From Thermotogaceae bacterium (GTDB taxonomy: Bacteria; Thermotogota; Thermotogae; Thermotogales; Thermotogaceae): 5,875 nucleotides of DNA. The notes beneath the pieces are model-generated. The model did no database searches. It was not told where the DNA came from and was given only the letters and a program-made list of their open reading frames with translations. Positions within the stretch are counted from its first letter, which is position 1, and each line of letters begins with the position of its first letter. The DNA is taken from NCBI GenBank assembly GCA_027038385.1, contig JALVXE010000215.1, positions 1 to 5,875 on the forward strand. Reading direction: 5' to 3'. Both the position numbers and the translations under genes were made by a program. Below, piece by piece: positions 1-5,771 of the stretch.

Positions 1-571
1 AATCATGATTTCCCTTCTTAGAAACTCTTTCTATCTCCGGGCCTCCTGGATACCCCAATCCCAGTATCCTAGCGACCTTGTCGAACGCTTCACCTGCGGC
101 ATCGTCGAGAGTTCTTCCAAGAACTTTCAAGGAATCTTCCTTCACCAGGACAATCTCCGTATGACCTCCAGATGCCAGAAGAACGACGAAAGGAGGCTTG
201 AGATCCGGATATGCCAGATAGACTGAGCTTATGTGCCCGTGAAGATGATTCACGCCGATCAGTGGAACACCGAGCGTTAGGGATATACCCTTCGCGGTGG
301 ATATCCCAACGAGGAGGGCCCCGACAAGACCTGGGCCGTATGTCACCGCCACGTAGTCGATAGTGTCGGTCTTCACCCTATTGAAGGTTTCGGCAAGTAG
401 GTATTTCATGTTCTCAAAGTGATGTCGGGCGGCGATTTCCGGAACGACTCCTCCAAATCTCTTGTGAATGTCTATCTGGGAAGCTACGAGGTTCACCAAA
501 ACTTTCGTTTTGTCCTCTAAGACGGCAATCGCGGTTTCATCACAGGAAGTTTCAACGGCCAATACCCTCAA
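1..571 (-). CDS. tsaD: tRNA N6-threonylcarbamoyladenosine transferase TsaD, N-terminal part (runs off left edge)
   Basis: TsaD transfers the threonylcarbamoyl group from threonylcarbamoyl-AMP to A37 of ANN-decoding tRNAs, working in the cytoplasm with TsaB and TsaE. The frame gives 190 codons of a family usually about 330 long, so roughly the C-terminal 40% lies outside the window. Family hallmarks are all visible: ETSCDET at residues 7-13, the metal-binding NHLHGH at 108-113 (His109 and His113), SGGHT at 134-138, and DDAAGEAFDK at 156-165. I chose the TTG at 569-571 because translation begins LRVLAVETSCDET, exactly where the family starts, and a GGAGG site lies 7 nt upstream; there is no ATG nearby. 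The gene follows the phosphoesterase by 31 nt on the same strand, so the two are probably cotranscribed. Identification is very secure. The last third metal ligand (an Asp near residue 300 in the family) cannot be seen here. Confidence 0.96.
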   Translation of the reverse strand, partial: MRVLAVETSCDETAIAVLEDKTKVLVNLVASQIDIHKRFGGVVPEIAARHHFENMKYLLAETFNRVKTDTIDYVAVTYGPGLVGALLVGISTAKGISLTLGVPLIGVNHLHGHISSVYLAYPDLKPPFVVLLASGGHTEIVLVKEDSLKVLGRTLDDAAGEAFDKVARILGLGYPGGPEIERVSKKGNHD

Positions 572-578
572 GCTATCT

Positions 579-583
579 CCTCC
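579..583 (-). promoter_or_regulatory. Shine-Dalgarno site of tsaD
   Basis: The minus strand reads GGAGGAGATAGC immediately before the TTG codon at 571. The GGAGG core is 7 nt from the start. It decides in favour of the TTG start, which an ATG-only reading would miss. Confidence 0.85.
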
Positions 584-598
584 AAACGATCGTGTTTG
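583..598. repeat. Short inverted repeat between the phosphoesterase gene and tsaD
   Basis: CAAAC (583-587) and GTTTG (594-598) are complementary arms around a 6-nt centre. The self-complementary ACGATCGT (586-593) sits inside. In the minus-strand mRNA the hairpin would touch the first base of the tsaD Shine-Dalgarno site. There is no U-tract, so it is not an intrinsic terminator. A 5-bp stem is weak and may be chance. Confidence 0.35.
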
Positions 599-602
599 AA
601 GA

Positions 603-1673
603 TCAGCTTCTTTTCCCTTCAAACGCTTTTCCTATTTTGTAGGATACCTTTAAAATTACCTTCAGGAATTTAGAATTCTTTATGAAAGCAAGTGATCTGA
701 TAATAATTTTTCCCTCCTCCCCGTGTATGAGAATGCTCAGAAGAATGAAGAGACCGACGGTCAGTATCATAGCGTAATAATTTATCACCACAAAGGAATA
801 CGTGTAGAGCCACAAGAAAGCTCCTAGCCTGTCAACTATGTTGAAATCCGGAGACTTGACCTTTACGAGTTCATAATTCACGGAGTTTTTCGAAATGTGC
901 ACTTTGATGTAGTGGTAGAAATAGTGAGTTGGATCCAACCCGACGAGTTCTGCCCCCGCCCCACCAGTTATGATGTAAGGCACACCGTTCCAATCCCCTC
1001 TGAAGTACCCGTGAATGTGGCCACAGAAAATCATAGTGACCTTGCCGTTTTTCAGGATTTCAAGGAGCTCTTTCGCGTTTTTAAGATCTTTCATCGAATG
1101 CCCAGGCTGTTTCTCCACCCTGGGATCGAATATCGGAACGTGGAAAAAGACAAACCTGTATTCGTATTTCTGAGCCGATTTAAGTTCTTTCTTCAGCCAC
1201 TCCATCTGGTATGGATCTATATCTCTTTCGTTTGAGTTGTTCAAGACTATGAAATATGCTGGTCCCACATGGAAAGAGTAGTACATCGGGCCGAATATCC
1301 TCGTGTATGTCTCAAGACCGTGGTCAGCCACGTCGTGGTTCCCCAAAGTCGTTAAAATGGGTTTTCTAAGTCTTCTCAGTTGCTTTAAAAGAAACTCGTA
1401 TTTTATCGGACTTCCATCGAAAACCATATCGCCCGTGTTGATTACGAATCCGACCTGAGGATCGTCGTTTATCTTTTTTATTATCTTTCCAAACGTGGAG
1501 ATCGAGTTCTTGTTGTCTCCAAGAACCACGAACGTGAACTCATCACCATCTTTGATGGATCTCAGTGATTTGTATATGATATCCTCCTCAGGAACTTCGG
1601 ATAGGGCTTGAAATATCTTCAACCCGGTGAATAGCACAACCAAAACCGTTGAAATTATCAGGATCTTCCTCAT
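603..1673 (-). CDS. Membrane-anchored calcineurin-like metallophosphoesterase
   Basis: The protein is a dinuclear-metal phosphoesterase of 356 residues; its substrate cannot be read from sequence. The motif series is in order: GDNK (52-55, Asp53), GDMVFDG (81-87, Asp82), GNHD (111-114), FFHVP (His178) and GHIH (218-221). Position 55 is Lys where the classic first motif DxH has His. Residues 4-20 form a hydrophobic signal or anchor segment. A second hydrophobic stretch lies at about 285-316 and is followed by a Lys/Arg-rich tail, so the catalytic domain is probably outside the cytoplasmic membrane with the tail inside. I start at the ATG at 1671-1673: AGGAG lies 8 nt upstream and the signal segment follows at once. 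A longer in-frame reading from 1757 would run back through the tRNA-Gly gene and is rejected. It precedes tsaD by 31 nt. Family assignment is secure; function is open. Confidence 0.9.
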   Translation of the reverse strand: MRKILIISTVLVVLFTGLKIFQALSEVPEEDIIYKSLRSIKDGDEFTFVVLGDNKNSISTFGKIIKKINDDPQVGFVINTGDMVFDGSPIKYEFLLKQLRRLRKPILTTLGNHDVADHGLETYTRIFGPMYYSFHVGPAYFIVLNNSNERDIDPYQMEWLKKELKSAQKYEYRFVFFHVPIFDPRVEKQPGHSMKDLKNAKELLEILKNGKVTMIFCGHIHGYFRGDWNGVPYIITGGAGAELVGLDPTHYFYHYIKVHISKNSVNYELVKVKSPDFNIVDRLGAFLWLYTYSFVVINYYAMILTVGLFILLSILIHGEEGKIIIRSLAFIKNSKFLKVILKVSYKIGKAFEGKRS

Positions 1674-1681
1674 AATTTTCT

Positions 1682-1686
1682 CTCCT
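1682..1686 (-). promoter_or_regulatory. Shine-Dalgarno site of the metallophosphoesterase gene
   Basis: AGGAG on the minus strand ends 8 nt before the ATG at 1673. It fixes the start downstream of the tRNA gene, against a longer in-frame ATG at 1757 that lies inside the antisense of the tRNA. Confidence 0.8.
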
Positions 1687-1687
1687 G

Positions 1688-1716
1688 TTGACAGACGTTT
1701 GAAGAATTTGGATAAT
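1688..1716 (+). promoter_or_regulatory. Sigma70-type promoter of tRNA-Gly
   Basis: A perfect -35 TTGACA (1688-1693), a 17-nt spacer and a -10 GATAAT (1711-1716, five of six matches to TATAAT). Transcription should start near 1723, giving a leader of only about 8 nt before the tRNA at 1731. Spacing, sequence and distance all fit a strong stable-RNA promoter. The element sits in the 5' leader of the oppositely oriented phosphoesterase gene. Confidence 0.85.
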
Positions 1717-1720
1717 ATCA
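1712..1720 (-). promoter_or_regulatory. Possible extended -10 promoter for the phosphoesterase-tsaD pair, sharing the tRNA -10 region
   Basis: The minus strand reads TGA followed by TATTAT (hexamer at 1717-1712), an extended -10 of the TGn type with five of six hexamer matches. No convincing -35 is found 16-18 nt upstream, where the tRNA acceptor and D-arm sequence lies. A start near 1705 would give a leader of about 31 nt to the ATG at 1673, including the AGGAG site. The hexamer overlaps the plus-strand -10 by five bases. This is inferred from sequence only. Confidence 0.4.
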
Positions 1721-1730
1721 CACAGGGTGA

Positions 1731-1806
1731 GCGGGCGTAGCTCAGTTGGTAGAGCACCAGCTTCCCAAGCTGGGGGTCGCGGGTTCGAATCCCGTCGCCC
1801 GCTCCA
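1731..1806 (+). tRNA. tRNA-Gly (anticodon CCC), CCA encoded
   Basis: A full cloverleaf of 76 nt can be drawn. The acceptor stem is 1731-1737 with 1796-1802, the D stem GCTC/GAGC, and the anticodon stem CCAGC/GCTGG. The loop TTCCCAA places the anticodon CCC at 1764-1766. The T stem is 1779-1783 with 1791-1795 around TTCGAAT. The discriminator is T1803, usual for bacterial tRNA-Gly, and CCA is genomically encoded at 1804-1806. It reads GGG codons. It lies antisense to the surrounding minus-strand genes, and its CCA end is one base from the rsmB stop codon. A T-rich run (1807-1818) follows directly, without a dedicated terminator hairpin, so any read-through would be antisense to rsmB. Confidence 0.98.
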
Positions 1807-1807
1807 T

Positions 1808-3097
1808 TTATTTCTTTTCAAGTGTTGCTATGTAGAACTCCGTTAAAACATCTCCGTCTGGAATTAAAAGAGCTCCGAATCCATCCCAAATGTAATCCAC
1901 CCCTATATACTCCAAGTTTCTCCTTATATCGATAACTTTCATATCTCTTCTTTCCCCAAGAAATTCCTTCATGAGGTTCGTGCTCTCATCCTTTGTGAAC
2001 GTGCAGATCGAGTAGACCATCTTTCCGCCCTTTTTCAGAAGTTTTCTCGCCTGCTCTAAAAGATCCCTTTGAACAACTTTCATATCTTTCGGTTTGTTTG
2101 GTCTTGTTGTCAAAAGAACATCAGGATTTTTCCTCGCTGTTCCAAGAGATGTACATGGGGCGTCGAGCAATATGTAGTCAAATTCCTCATTTAGAATACC
2201 TGAAAGTTCTCTGGAGTTCGCTACCAGCGTCTTTATGGAGCTTATTCCAAGCCGTTTAGCGTTTTCCCTCAACACGTCTATTTTTTCTGCAAAGTCATCG
2301 ATGGCGAGTATATCAGCACGGTCTTTCGTGTACTCGGCTATGTGAGTTGCCTTCCCTCCCATACCGCTTGTCATATCTAATATCCTCGATTCAGGTTTTG
2401 GGTCTAGGATCATTGTAACTATCTGAGAAGACTCCCCCTGAACAGTTGCCAATCCTTCTCTTATAACGGAGAGCTCTGAGAGGTCACCGTTGTACTTAAC
2501 GACTATCCCGAACGGTGAATGCTTCGTTGGACGTGGGTCCACTCCTTCATTTTGAAGCATCTTCAGAAGCTCTTCTTTTGAGATCTTCAATGTGTTCACC
2601 CTGAGAACCGTTGGAAGGGGTTTTGAGTGATCTTTCATTATCACCTTGGCTGCGTTCTCGCCCCACTTTAAAAGTTCTCTGTATATCCATCTTGGATGAG
2701 AGAACCTTACATGCACTTCATCAGGTTCTTTGAACCCTTCCTTTGAAATCCTCCTTAAGATCGCGTTCACCAGCTTTCTAAAACGTGCGTTTTCCACGAG
2801 TTTCACAGACTCTGCTACAGCAGCGTAGTTCGGGACGGAATCCATAAAGAGTATCTGATAGACGCCCATTCTCAGAGCAATCCTTATCGCAGGTGGAACA
2901 GCTGGGTTCTTCAAGTACTCGTTTAGAAGCCAATCTACGTAGACCTGCTTTCTCATAACCCCCCAAACTAACTCTTTAAAAAACGCCCTCTCCCGTTTTT
3001 CCATCCGGGAGAGGGCACTCTTGACTTCCTCCGTTGGGAACCTCTTGCCCTTCTCAAATTTTCTCAGAACCCTATACGCGATCTTTCTTACATTCAT
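1808..3097 (-). CDS. rsmB: 16S rRNA (cytosine-C5)-methyltransferase RsmB (Sun/Fmu family)
   Basis: RsmB uses S-adenosylmethionine to methylate C967 (E. coli numbering) of 16S rRNA in the cytoplasm. At 429 residues it has the normal family length and architecture. An N-terminal NusB-like helical domain covers about residues 1-125 (YAAVAESV at 91-98, then a short linker). A Rossmann methyltransferase domain follows from about 160. Motif IV DAPC gives Cys315 and motif VI SICTF gives the catalytic Cys365; RKNPDV (322-327) matches the usual R-x-x-P-D. The SAM-binding loop reads LDMTSGMGGK (240-249) instead of the common LDxCAAPGGK, a conservative but noticeable variant. The start ATG at 3097 overlaps the upstream stop as ATGA, and GGTGAT lies 5 nt before it, which implies translational coupling to the yugP-like gene. 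The stop is one base from the tRNA-Gly gene. Confidence 0.95.
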   Translation of the reverse strand: MNVRKIAYRVLRKFEKGKRFPTEEVKSALSRMEKRERAFFKELVWGVMRKQVYVDWLLNEYLKNPAVPPAIRIALRMGVYQILFMDSVPNYAAVAESVKLVENARFRKLVNAILRRISKEGFKEPDEVHVRFSHPRWIYRELLKWGENAAKVIMKDHSKPLPTVLRVNTLKISKEELLKMLQNEGVDPRPTKHSPFGIVVKYNGDLSELSVIREGLATVQGESSQIVTMILDPKPESRILDMTSGMGGKATHIAEYTKDRADILAIDDFAEKIDVLRENAKRLGISSIKTLVANSRELSGILNEEFDYILLDAPCTSLGTARKNPDVLLTTRPNKPKDMKVVQRDLLEQARKLLKKGGKMVYSICTFTKDESTNLMKEFLGERRDMKVIDIRRNLEYIGVDYIWDGFGALLIPDGDVLTEFYIATLEKK

Positions 3098-3783
3098 TCC
3101 CTATCACCAAAAGCTCCCGCTATGATGAGCATTCTCAAAAGCTGCAATATAGCTACCGCTGCAGATGCGACATAAGTCATCGCAGCCGCTGTGAGAACTT
3201 TCTTAACACCTTCTACCTCTGATGTTGGCATCATCATTTTGAGCTGCTTCACAGCTCGTGCACTCGCATCAAACTCCACCGGAAGTGTTATCAAGCTGAA
3301 GAAAACGACGAACGAGAACAAAACTATACCAGCCTTCAGGAATATCGGAGCGGACATGAAAAGACCTAGTATGAATATGATCCAAGCAAGGTTCGATCCG
3401 GTTATCGCGAGCGGAACTGCCATATCCCTTACCACCAATGGTGCGTACTTATTCTTATGCTGTATAGCATGCCCCGCTTCATGAGCTGCCACCCCTAAAG
3501 CTGCAACCGATTTGCTGGAATAGGTGGCTTGTGAGAGCCTCAGAACTTTGTTTCTCGGATCATAGTGGTCAGAGAGCCATCCGCTGACCATTTCCACTCT
3601 AACATCATAGATCCCAGCGGACTCCAAGATCCTTTTAGCGAGCTCAGCTGCGGTTATTCCAAGACTCGATGGAACTTTAGCATACTTGTTGAAAGTGCTC
3701 TGCACCTTTATCTGAGCCCATAGCGAGAACAGAAAAGCCGGGATCAACAAAATCATCGTAGGATCCCACCAGAAGAACACCAC
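3094..3783 (-). CDS. YugP-type membrane zinc metallopeptidase
   Basis: A 229-residue membrane protein of the putative zinc-peptidase family PF04298 (B. subtilis YugP type, similar length). Residues 8-23 form an N-terminal membrane segment. HEAGH at 101-105 gives two zinc-binding His and the catalytic Glu, and LPVEFDASARA (167-177) is the family's second conserved motif, with Glu170 the likely third ligand. Further hydrophobic segments lie at about 121-143, 148-168 and 202-224. The physiological substrate is not known for the family. I take the GTG at 3783, preceded by GGAGGTG 4 nt away; the next codon is also GTG (3780) and could equally be used. The gene overlaps rsmB by 4 bases. The pairing with rsmB is known from Bacillota (fmt-metallopeptidase-rsmB order), but fmt is not here. 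An ABC operon diverges upstream. Confidence 0.9.
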   Translation of the reverse strand: MVFFWWDPTMILLIPAFLFSLWAQIKVQSTFNKYAKVPSSLGITAAELAKRILESAGIYDVRVEMVSGWLSDHYDPRNKVLRLSQATYSSKSVAALGVAAHEAGHAIQHKNKYAPLVVRDMAVPLAITGSNLAWIIFILGLFMSAPIFLKAGIVLFSFVVFFSLITLPVEFDASARAVKQLKMMMPTSEVEGVKKVLTAAAMTYVASAAVAILQLLRMLIIAGAFGDRE

Positions 3784-3787
3784 TTAC

Positions 3788-3794
3788 CACCTCC
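3788..3794 (-). promoter_or_regulatory. Strong Shine-Dalgarno site of the yugP-like gene
   Basis: GGAGGTG on the minus strand, 4 nt before GTG 3783 and 7 nt before GTG 3780. It supports a GTG start where no ATG is available at the conserved N-terminus and leaves the choice between the two tandem GTG codons open. Confidence 0.8.
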
Positions 3795-3807
3795 AAGTAT
3801 TAGACTT

Positions 3808-3820
3808 CTTTCATTGAAAG
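3808..3820. repeat. 13-bp perfect palindrome upstream of the yugP-like gene
   Basis: CTTTCA-T-TGAAAG, perfect 6-bp arms around one base, lies 25 bp upstream of the GTG start. It is in position to be an operator for the yugP-rsmB transcript. A weak extended -10 (TGT then TGTAAA on the minus strand, at 3833-3825) sits just upstream of it. There is no good -35, so no minus-strand promoter is called. Confidence 0.4.
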
Positions 3821-3845
3821 TGAGTTTACAACATTTTCCCAACAA

Positions 3846-3874
3846 TTGACAGGAATTTTTTGAAACCATCAAAT
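3846..3874 (+). promoter_or_regulatory. Candidate sigma70 promoter for the sugar ABC operon
   Basis: A perfect -35 TTGACA (3846-3851), a 17-nt spacer and a -10 TCAAAT (3869-3874, four of six matches). A start near 3881 would give a leader of about 147 nt carrying both inverted repeats described next. A nearer, weaker alternative is CTGACG (3964-3969), an 18-nt spacer and GATAAG (3988-3993). Its -10 lies inside the large palindrome and it would start transcription near 4000. Confidence 0.55.
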
Positions 3875-3936
3875 CAGTTAGAAAATTCGAGAAAACGGGC
3901 GATTTTTCCACATAAAACCCGATATTCTTCCGTAAT

Positions 3937-3956
3937 TCCAAATAATCAAATTTGGA
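3937..3956. repeat. Inverted repeat in the ABC operon leader
   Basis: TCCAAAT (3937-3943) and ATTTGGA (3950-3956) are perfect 7-bp arms around AATCAA. It lies between the TTGACA promoter and the larger palindrome. It is AT-rich with no T-tract after it, so it looks more like a protein-binding site than a terminator. Confidence 0.45.
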
Positions 3957-3983
3957 GAATCTTCTGACGTGTTGATATCATTC

Positions 3984-4014
3984 TCATGATAAGAAATCAA
4001 CTTTCTTATTATGA
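3984..4014. promoter_or_regulatory. Large palindrome (probable operator or mRNA hairpin) before the sugar ABC operon
   Basis: The arms TCATGATAAGAAA (3984-3996) and TTTCTTATTATGA (4002-4014) pair at 12 of 13 positions, with one G-T pair that would be G-U in RNA, around a 5-bp TCAAC centre. It ends 4 nt before the AAGGG ribosome site (4018-4022) of the first permease. Position and symmetry fit the operator of a dimeric repressor such as the LacI or ROK families that control sugar operons; the regulator is not in the window. As RNA it would form a stable hairpin next to the ribosome site. No long T-run follows, so it is not a classic terminator. Confidence 0.65.
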
Positions 4015-4027
4015 AAGAAGGGTGAGG

Positions 4028-4912
4028 ATGGCGGTAGTCAGGCGGAAGAAGAGCGAATACCTCTGGATATACATCTTCTTGACTCCAGCTCTTGTAAGCT
4101 TGGCACTCTTCGGAATATGGCCGATGGTTGCAACCGGTTATTTCTCATTCTTCAGATGGAATGGAATAGGCTGGCCGAGTGATTTCGTCGGACTGAAGAA
4201 CTACTTCGAACTTTTAAAAGATCCGTACTTTTGGAACGCTTTCAAGAACACCTTCTTCTACGCTTTTTTCCAAACTCTCATAAAACTCCCGATCGCCCTC
4301 GTTTTAGCCGTAGTCCTCAGCGAAACGCTCATGAAGGCGAAGTCAGTTTACAGAGCCCTCTTCTTCCTTCCGGTTATACTTCCAACAGCCGTCGTGAGCC
4401 TTGATTTCAAGCTGATACTCAACCCGTTCACAGGTCCGGTCAACAAGCTTCTGACGGATCTGGGGATAATCGATATGCCCATAGATTGGTTTGGAATGAA
4501 CCTCGCCATGTGGACAATAATAGTCGTTTCAACCTGGCAGGTGACGGGTAGATACATGGTCTACTGGCTATCGGGTCTCCAAACGGTTCCAAGAGAGCTT
4601 TACGAAGCAGCTGACATAGATGGGGCAAATTCCTTTCAGAAGTTCTTCTACATAACTCTTCCGTCTCTGAAGAAGTTCACGATGATCATAATCCTTCTGG
4701 GATTCGTCTACGCCCTCAGGGTCTTCGACTACGTGAAAATAATGACCGATGGAGGACCCGCCTATCGAACAGATGTCGTATCAACCTATATATACCGACT
4801 TGCGTTTGAATCTCAAGCCACACGTCTTGGATACGCCTCGGCGGTTGCTTTCTTCTTTGCAATGGTTCTCTTGGCTATAGGAATTACAAGGACGATCACT
4901 AACAAAGGGTGA
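4028..4912 (+). CDS. Carbohydrate ABC transporter permease, MalF/UgpA type
   Basis: One of two membrane subunits of a CUT1-family sugar importer; with its partner permease it forms the channel in the cytoplasmic membrane. The 294 residues start with a basic stretch (RRKK) and the first membrane helix (11-36), followed by further helices at about 72-98, 107-130, 158-178, 215-235 and 268-288. The ATPase-contacting EAA loop is clear at 193-212 (EAADIDGA through ITLP, Gly199). DGGPAYRTDVVSTYIYRLAF (241-260) is typical of the MalF branch. I prefer the ATG at 4028, with AAGGG 5 nt upstream. An in-frame ATG at 3986 would add 14 residues, but it lies inside the palindrome and has no ribosome site. 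The stop overlaps the next gene's start. Sugar specificity cannot be told from permease sequence. Confidence 0.93.
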   Translation: MAVVRRKKSEYLWIYIFLTPALVSLALFGIWPMVATGYFSFFRWNGIGWPSDFVGLKNYFELLKDPYFWNAFKNTFFYAFFQTLIKLPIALVLAVVLSETLMKAKSVYRALFFLPVILPTAVVSLDFKLILNPFTGPVNKLLTDLGIIDMPIDWFGMNLAMWTIIVVSTWQVTGRYMVYWLSGLQTVPRELYEAADIDGANSFQKFFYITLPSLKKFTMIIILLGFVYALRVFDYVKIMTDGGPAYRTDVVSTYIYRLAFESQATRLGYASAVAFFFAMVLLAIGITRTITNKG

Positions 4913-5742
4913 TGGGTGTGTCAAGGAGAGCGAAGACCATAATCCTTCAGATCGTGATGACGATACTCGTGATAATCTGGATACTCCCTATAGTATGGGT
5001 GGTGTCGACGTCCTTCAAAACGACCACGGAGATGTTCATGGATCCACTCAGCCTCATCCCAAAAGAATTCACTTGGGATAACTACGTCAGAGCTTGGAAA
5101 CTGGCGAATTTCTCGAGGTATCTTTTGAACACCGTGATCTACAGCGTTGTCAGTACAACGATAGTTCTCTTCATATCCTCGATGAGTGGATATGTTCTTG
5201 GAAGATATGAATTCCCCGGGAAGAAGATAATATTCATAACGATACTCGCCACCATTTTGATGCCTTCGAGGTATACGTTCATACCGATATTCGATTTGAT
5301 TAGAAAGCTCGGGTTGTTGAATACACTCGGCGGGTTGATATTGGTCAGCTCCGGTGTTAACGCTCTTTACGTGATGCTCTTTTCTGGATATTTCTCAACC
5401 GTTCCGAAGAGCTTCGAAGAGGCTGCCATAATAGAAGGAGCCACGTTCCCGCAGATATTTTTCAAGATAATGCTCCCACTTTCAAAGCCAGTCATAGGCA
5501 CGGTGATAATATTTCACTTCGTCGCATGCTGGAACGATTTCTTCTTCCCGCTAATTTTAACTCTCGGGAATCCCAACGCCAGAACTCTTGGAGTTGGGCT
5601 TTACGCGTTCTATGGGGAATTCACCACAGATTGGACGGGACTTGCGGCAGCGCTTGTGATATCGATGATTCCTATACTGATAGTCTTCTTGATGTTCCAG
5701 AAGTACTTCATGAGAGTCATGGCGGGTGGAATAAAGGGTTGA
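4912..5742 (+). CDS. Carbohydrate ABC transporter permease, MalG/UgpE type
   Basis: The second membrane subunit of the same CUT1 sugar importer, 276 residues, the usual length. The first helix is at about 10-33, with others near 75-95, 106-128, 139-160, 193-215 and 244-265. The EAA loop at 170-190 (EAAIIEGA through IMLP, Gly176) binds the ATPase. The C-terminus QKYFMRVMAGGIKG is characteristic of MalG-type permeases. The start is ambiguous: GTG 4909, ATG 4912 and GTG 4918 are in frame and close together. I give the ATG, which overlaps the upstream TGA by one base; the GTG at 4918 has good spacing from GGGTGAT (4907-4913). Either way translation is coupled to the first permease. A binding-protein gene follows after 29 nt. 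Confidence 0.93.
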   Translation: MGVSRRAKTIILQIVMTILVIIWILPIVWVVSTSFKTTTEMFMDPLSLIPKEFTWDNYVRAWKLANFSRYLLNTVIYSVVSTTIVLFISSMSGYVLGRYEFPGKKIIFITILATILMPSRYTFIPIFDLIRKLGLLNTLGGLILVSSGVNALYVMLFSGYFSTVPKSFEEAAIIEGATFPQIFFKIMLPLSKPVIGTVIIFHFVACWNDFFFPLILTLGNPNARTLGVGLYAFYGEFTTDWTGLAAALVISMIPILIVFLMFQKYFMRVMAGGIKG

Positions 5743-5755
5743 TCCCAATTTTACA

Positions 5756-5766
5756 AGGAGGAGGGG
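5756..5766 (+). promoter_or_regulatory. Strong Shine-Dalgarno region of the binding-protein gene
   Basis: AGGAGGAGGGG holds two overlapping purine-rich cores, 5-10 nt before the ATG at 5772. The near-perfect site, unlike the weak coupled sites of the two permeases, fits the higher amount of binding protein usually needed relative to the permeases. Confidence 0.75.
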
Positions 5767-5771
5767 TTGGC

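Noticed and set aside
5..226. 73-residue plus-strand open frame at the left edge
   Set aside because: It is antisense to tsaD, whose conserved motifs account for this stretch.
598..616. GAAG-ATCAG-CTTC followed by TTTT as a plus-strand terminator
   Set aside because: The stem has only 4 bp, and no plus-strand gene to its left needs a terminator.
897..1235. 112-residue plus-strand open frame
   Set aside because: It lies wholly inside the phosphoesterase gene on the opposite strand, has no recognisable motif and looks like a shadow frame.
1674..1757. N-terminal extension of the phosphoesterase by 28 residues
   Set aside because: The extension runs back through the tRNA-Gly gene and has no ribosome site. 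The ATG at 1673 has AGGAG at 8 nt and begins directly with a signal segment.
1588..1821. 77-residue minus-strand reading frame starting MKRNKWSGRRDSNPRPP
   Set aside because: It is the antisense translation of the tRNA-Gly gene plus flanks. The GRRDSNPRPPAWEAGALPTELRP string is a well-known artefact of translating the complement of tRNA genes.
3191..3484. 97-residue plus-strand open frame
   Set aside because: It is antisense to the metallopeptidase gene, whose HEAGH and membrane segments are clearly the real coding content.
3753..3941. 62-residue minus-strand open frame across the intergenic region
   Set aside because: It overlaps the yugP-like start in another frame, has no ribosome site and no conserved features, and runs through the palindrome and promoter sequences.
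3986..4027. N-terminal extension of the first permease by 14 residues
   Set aside because: The ATG at 3986 has no ribosome site and falls within the large palindrome, and the extra residues are not typical of the family.
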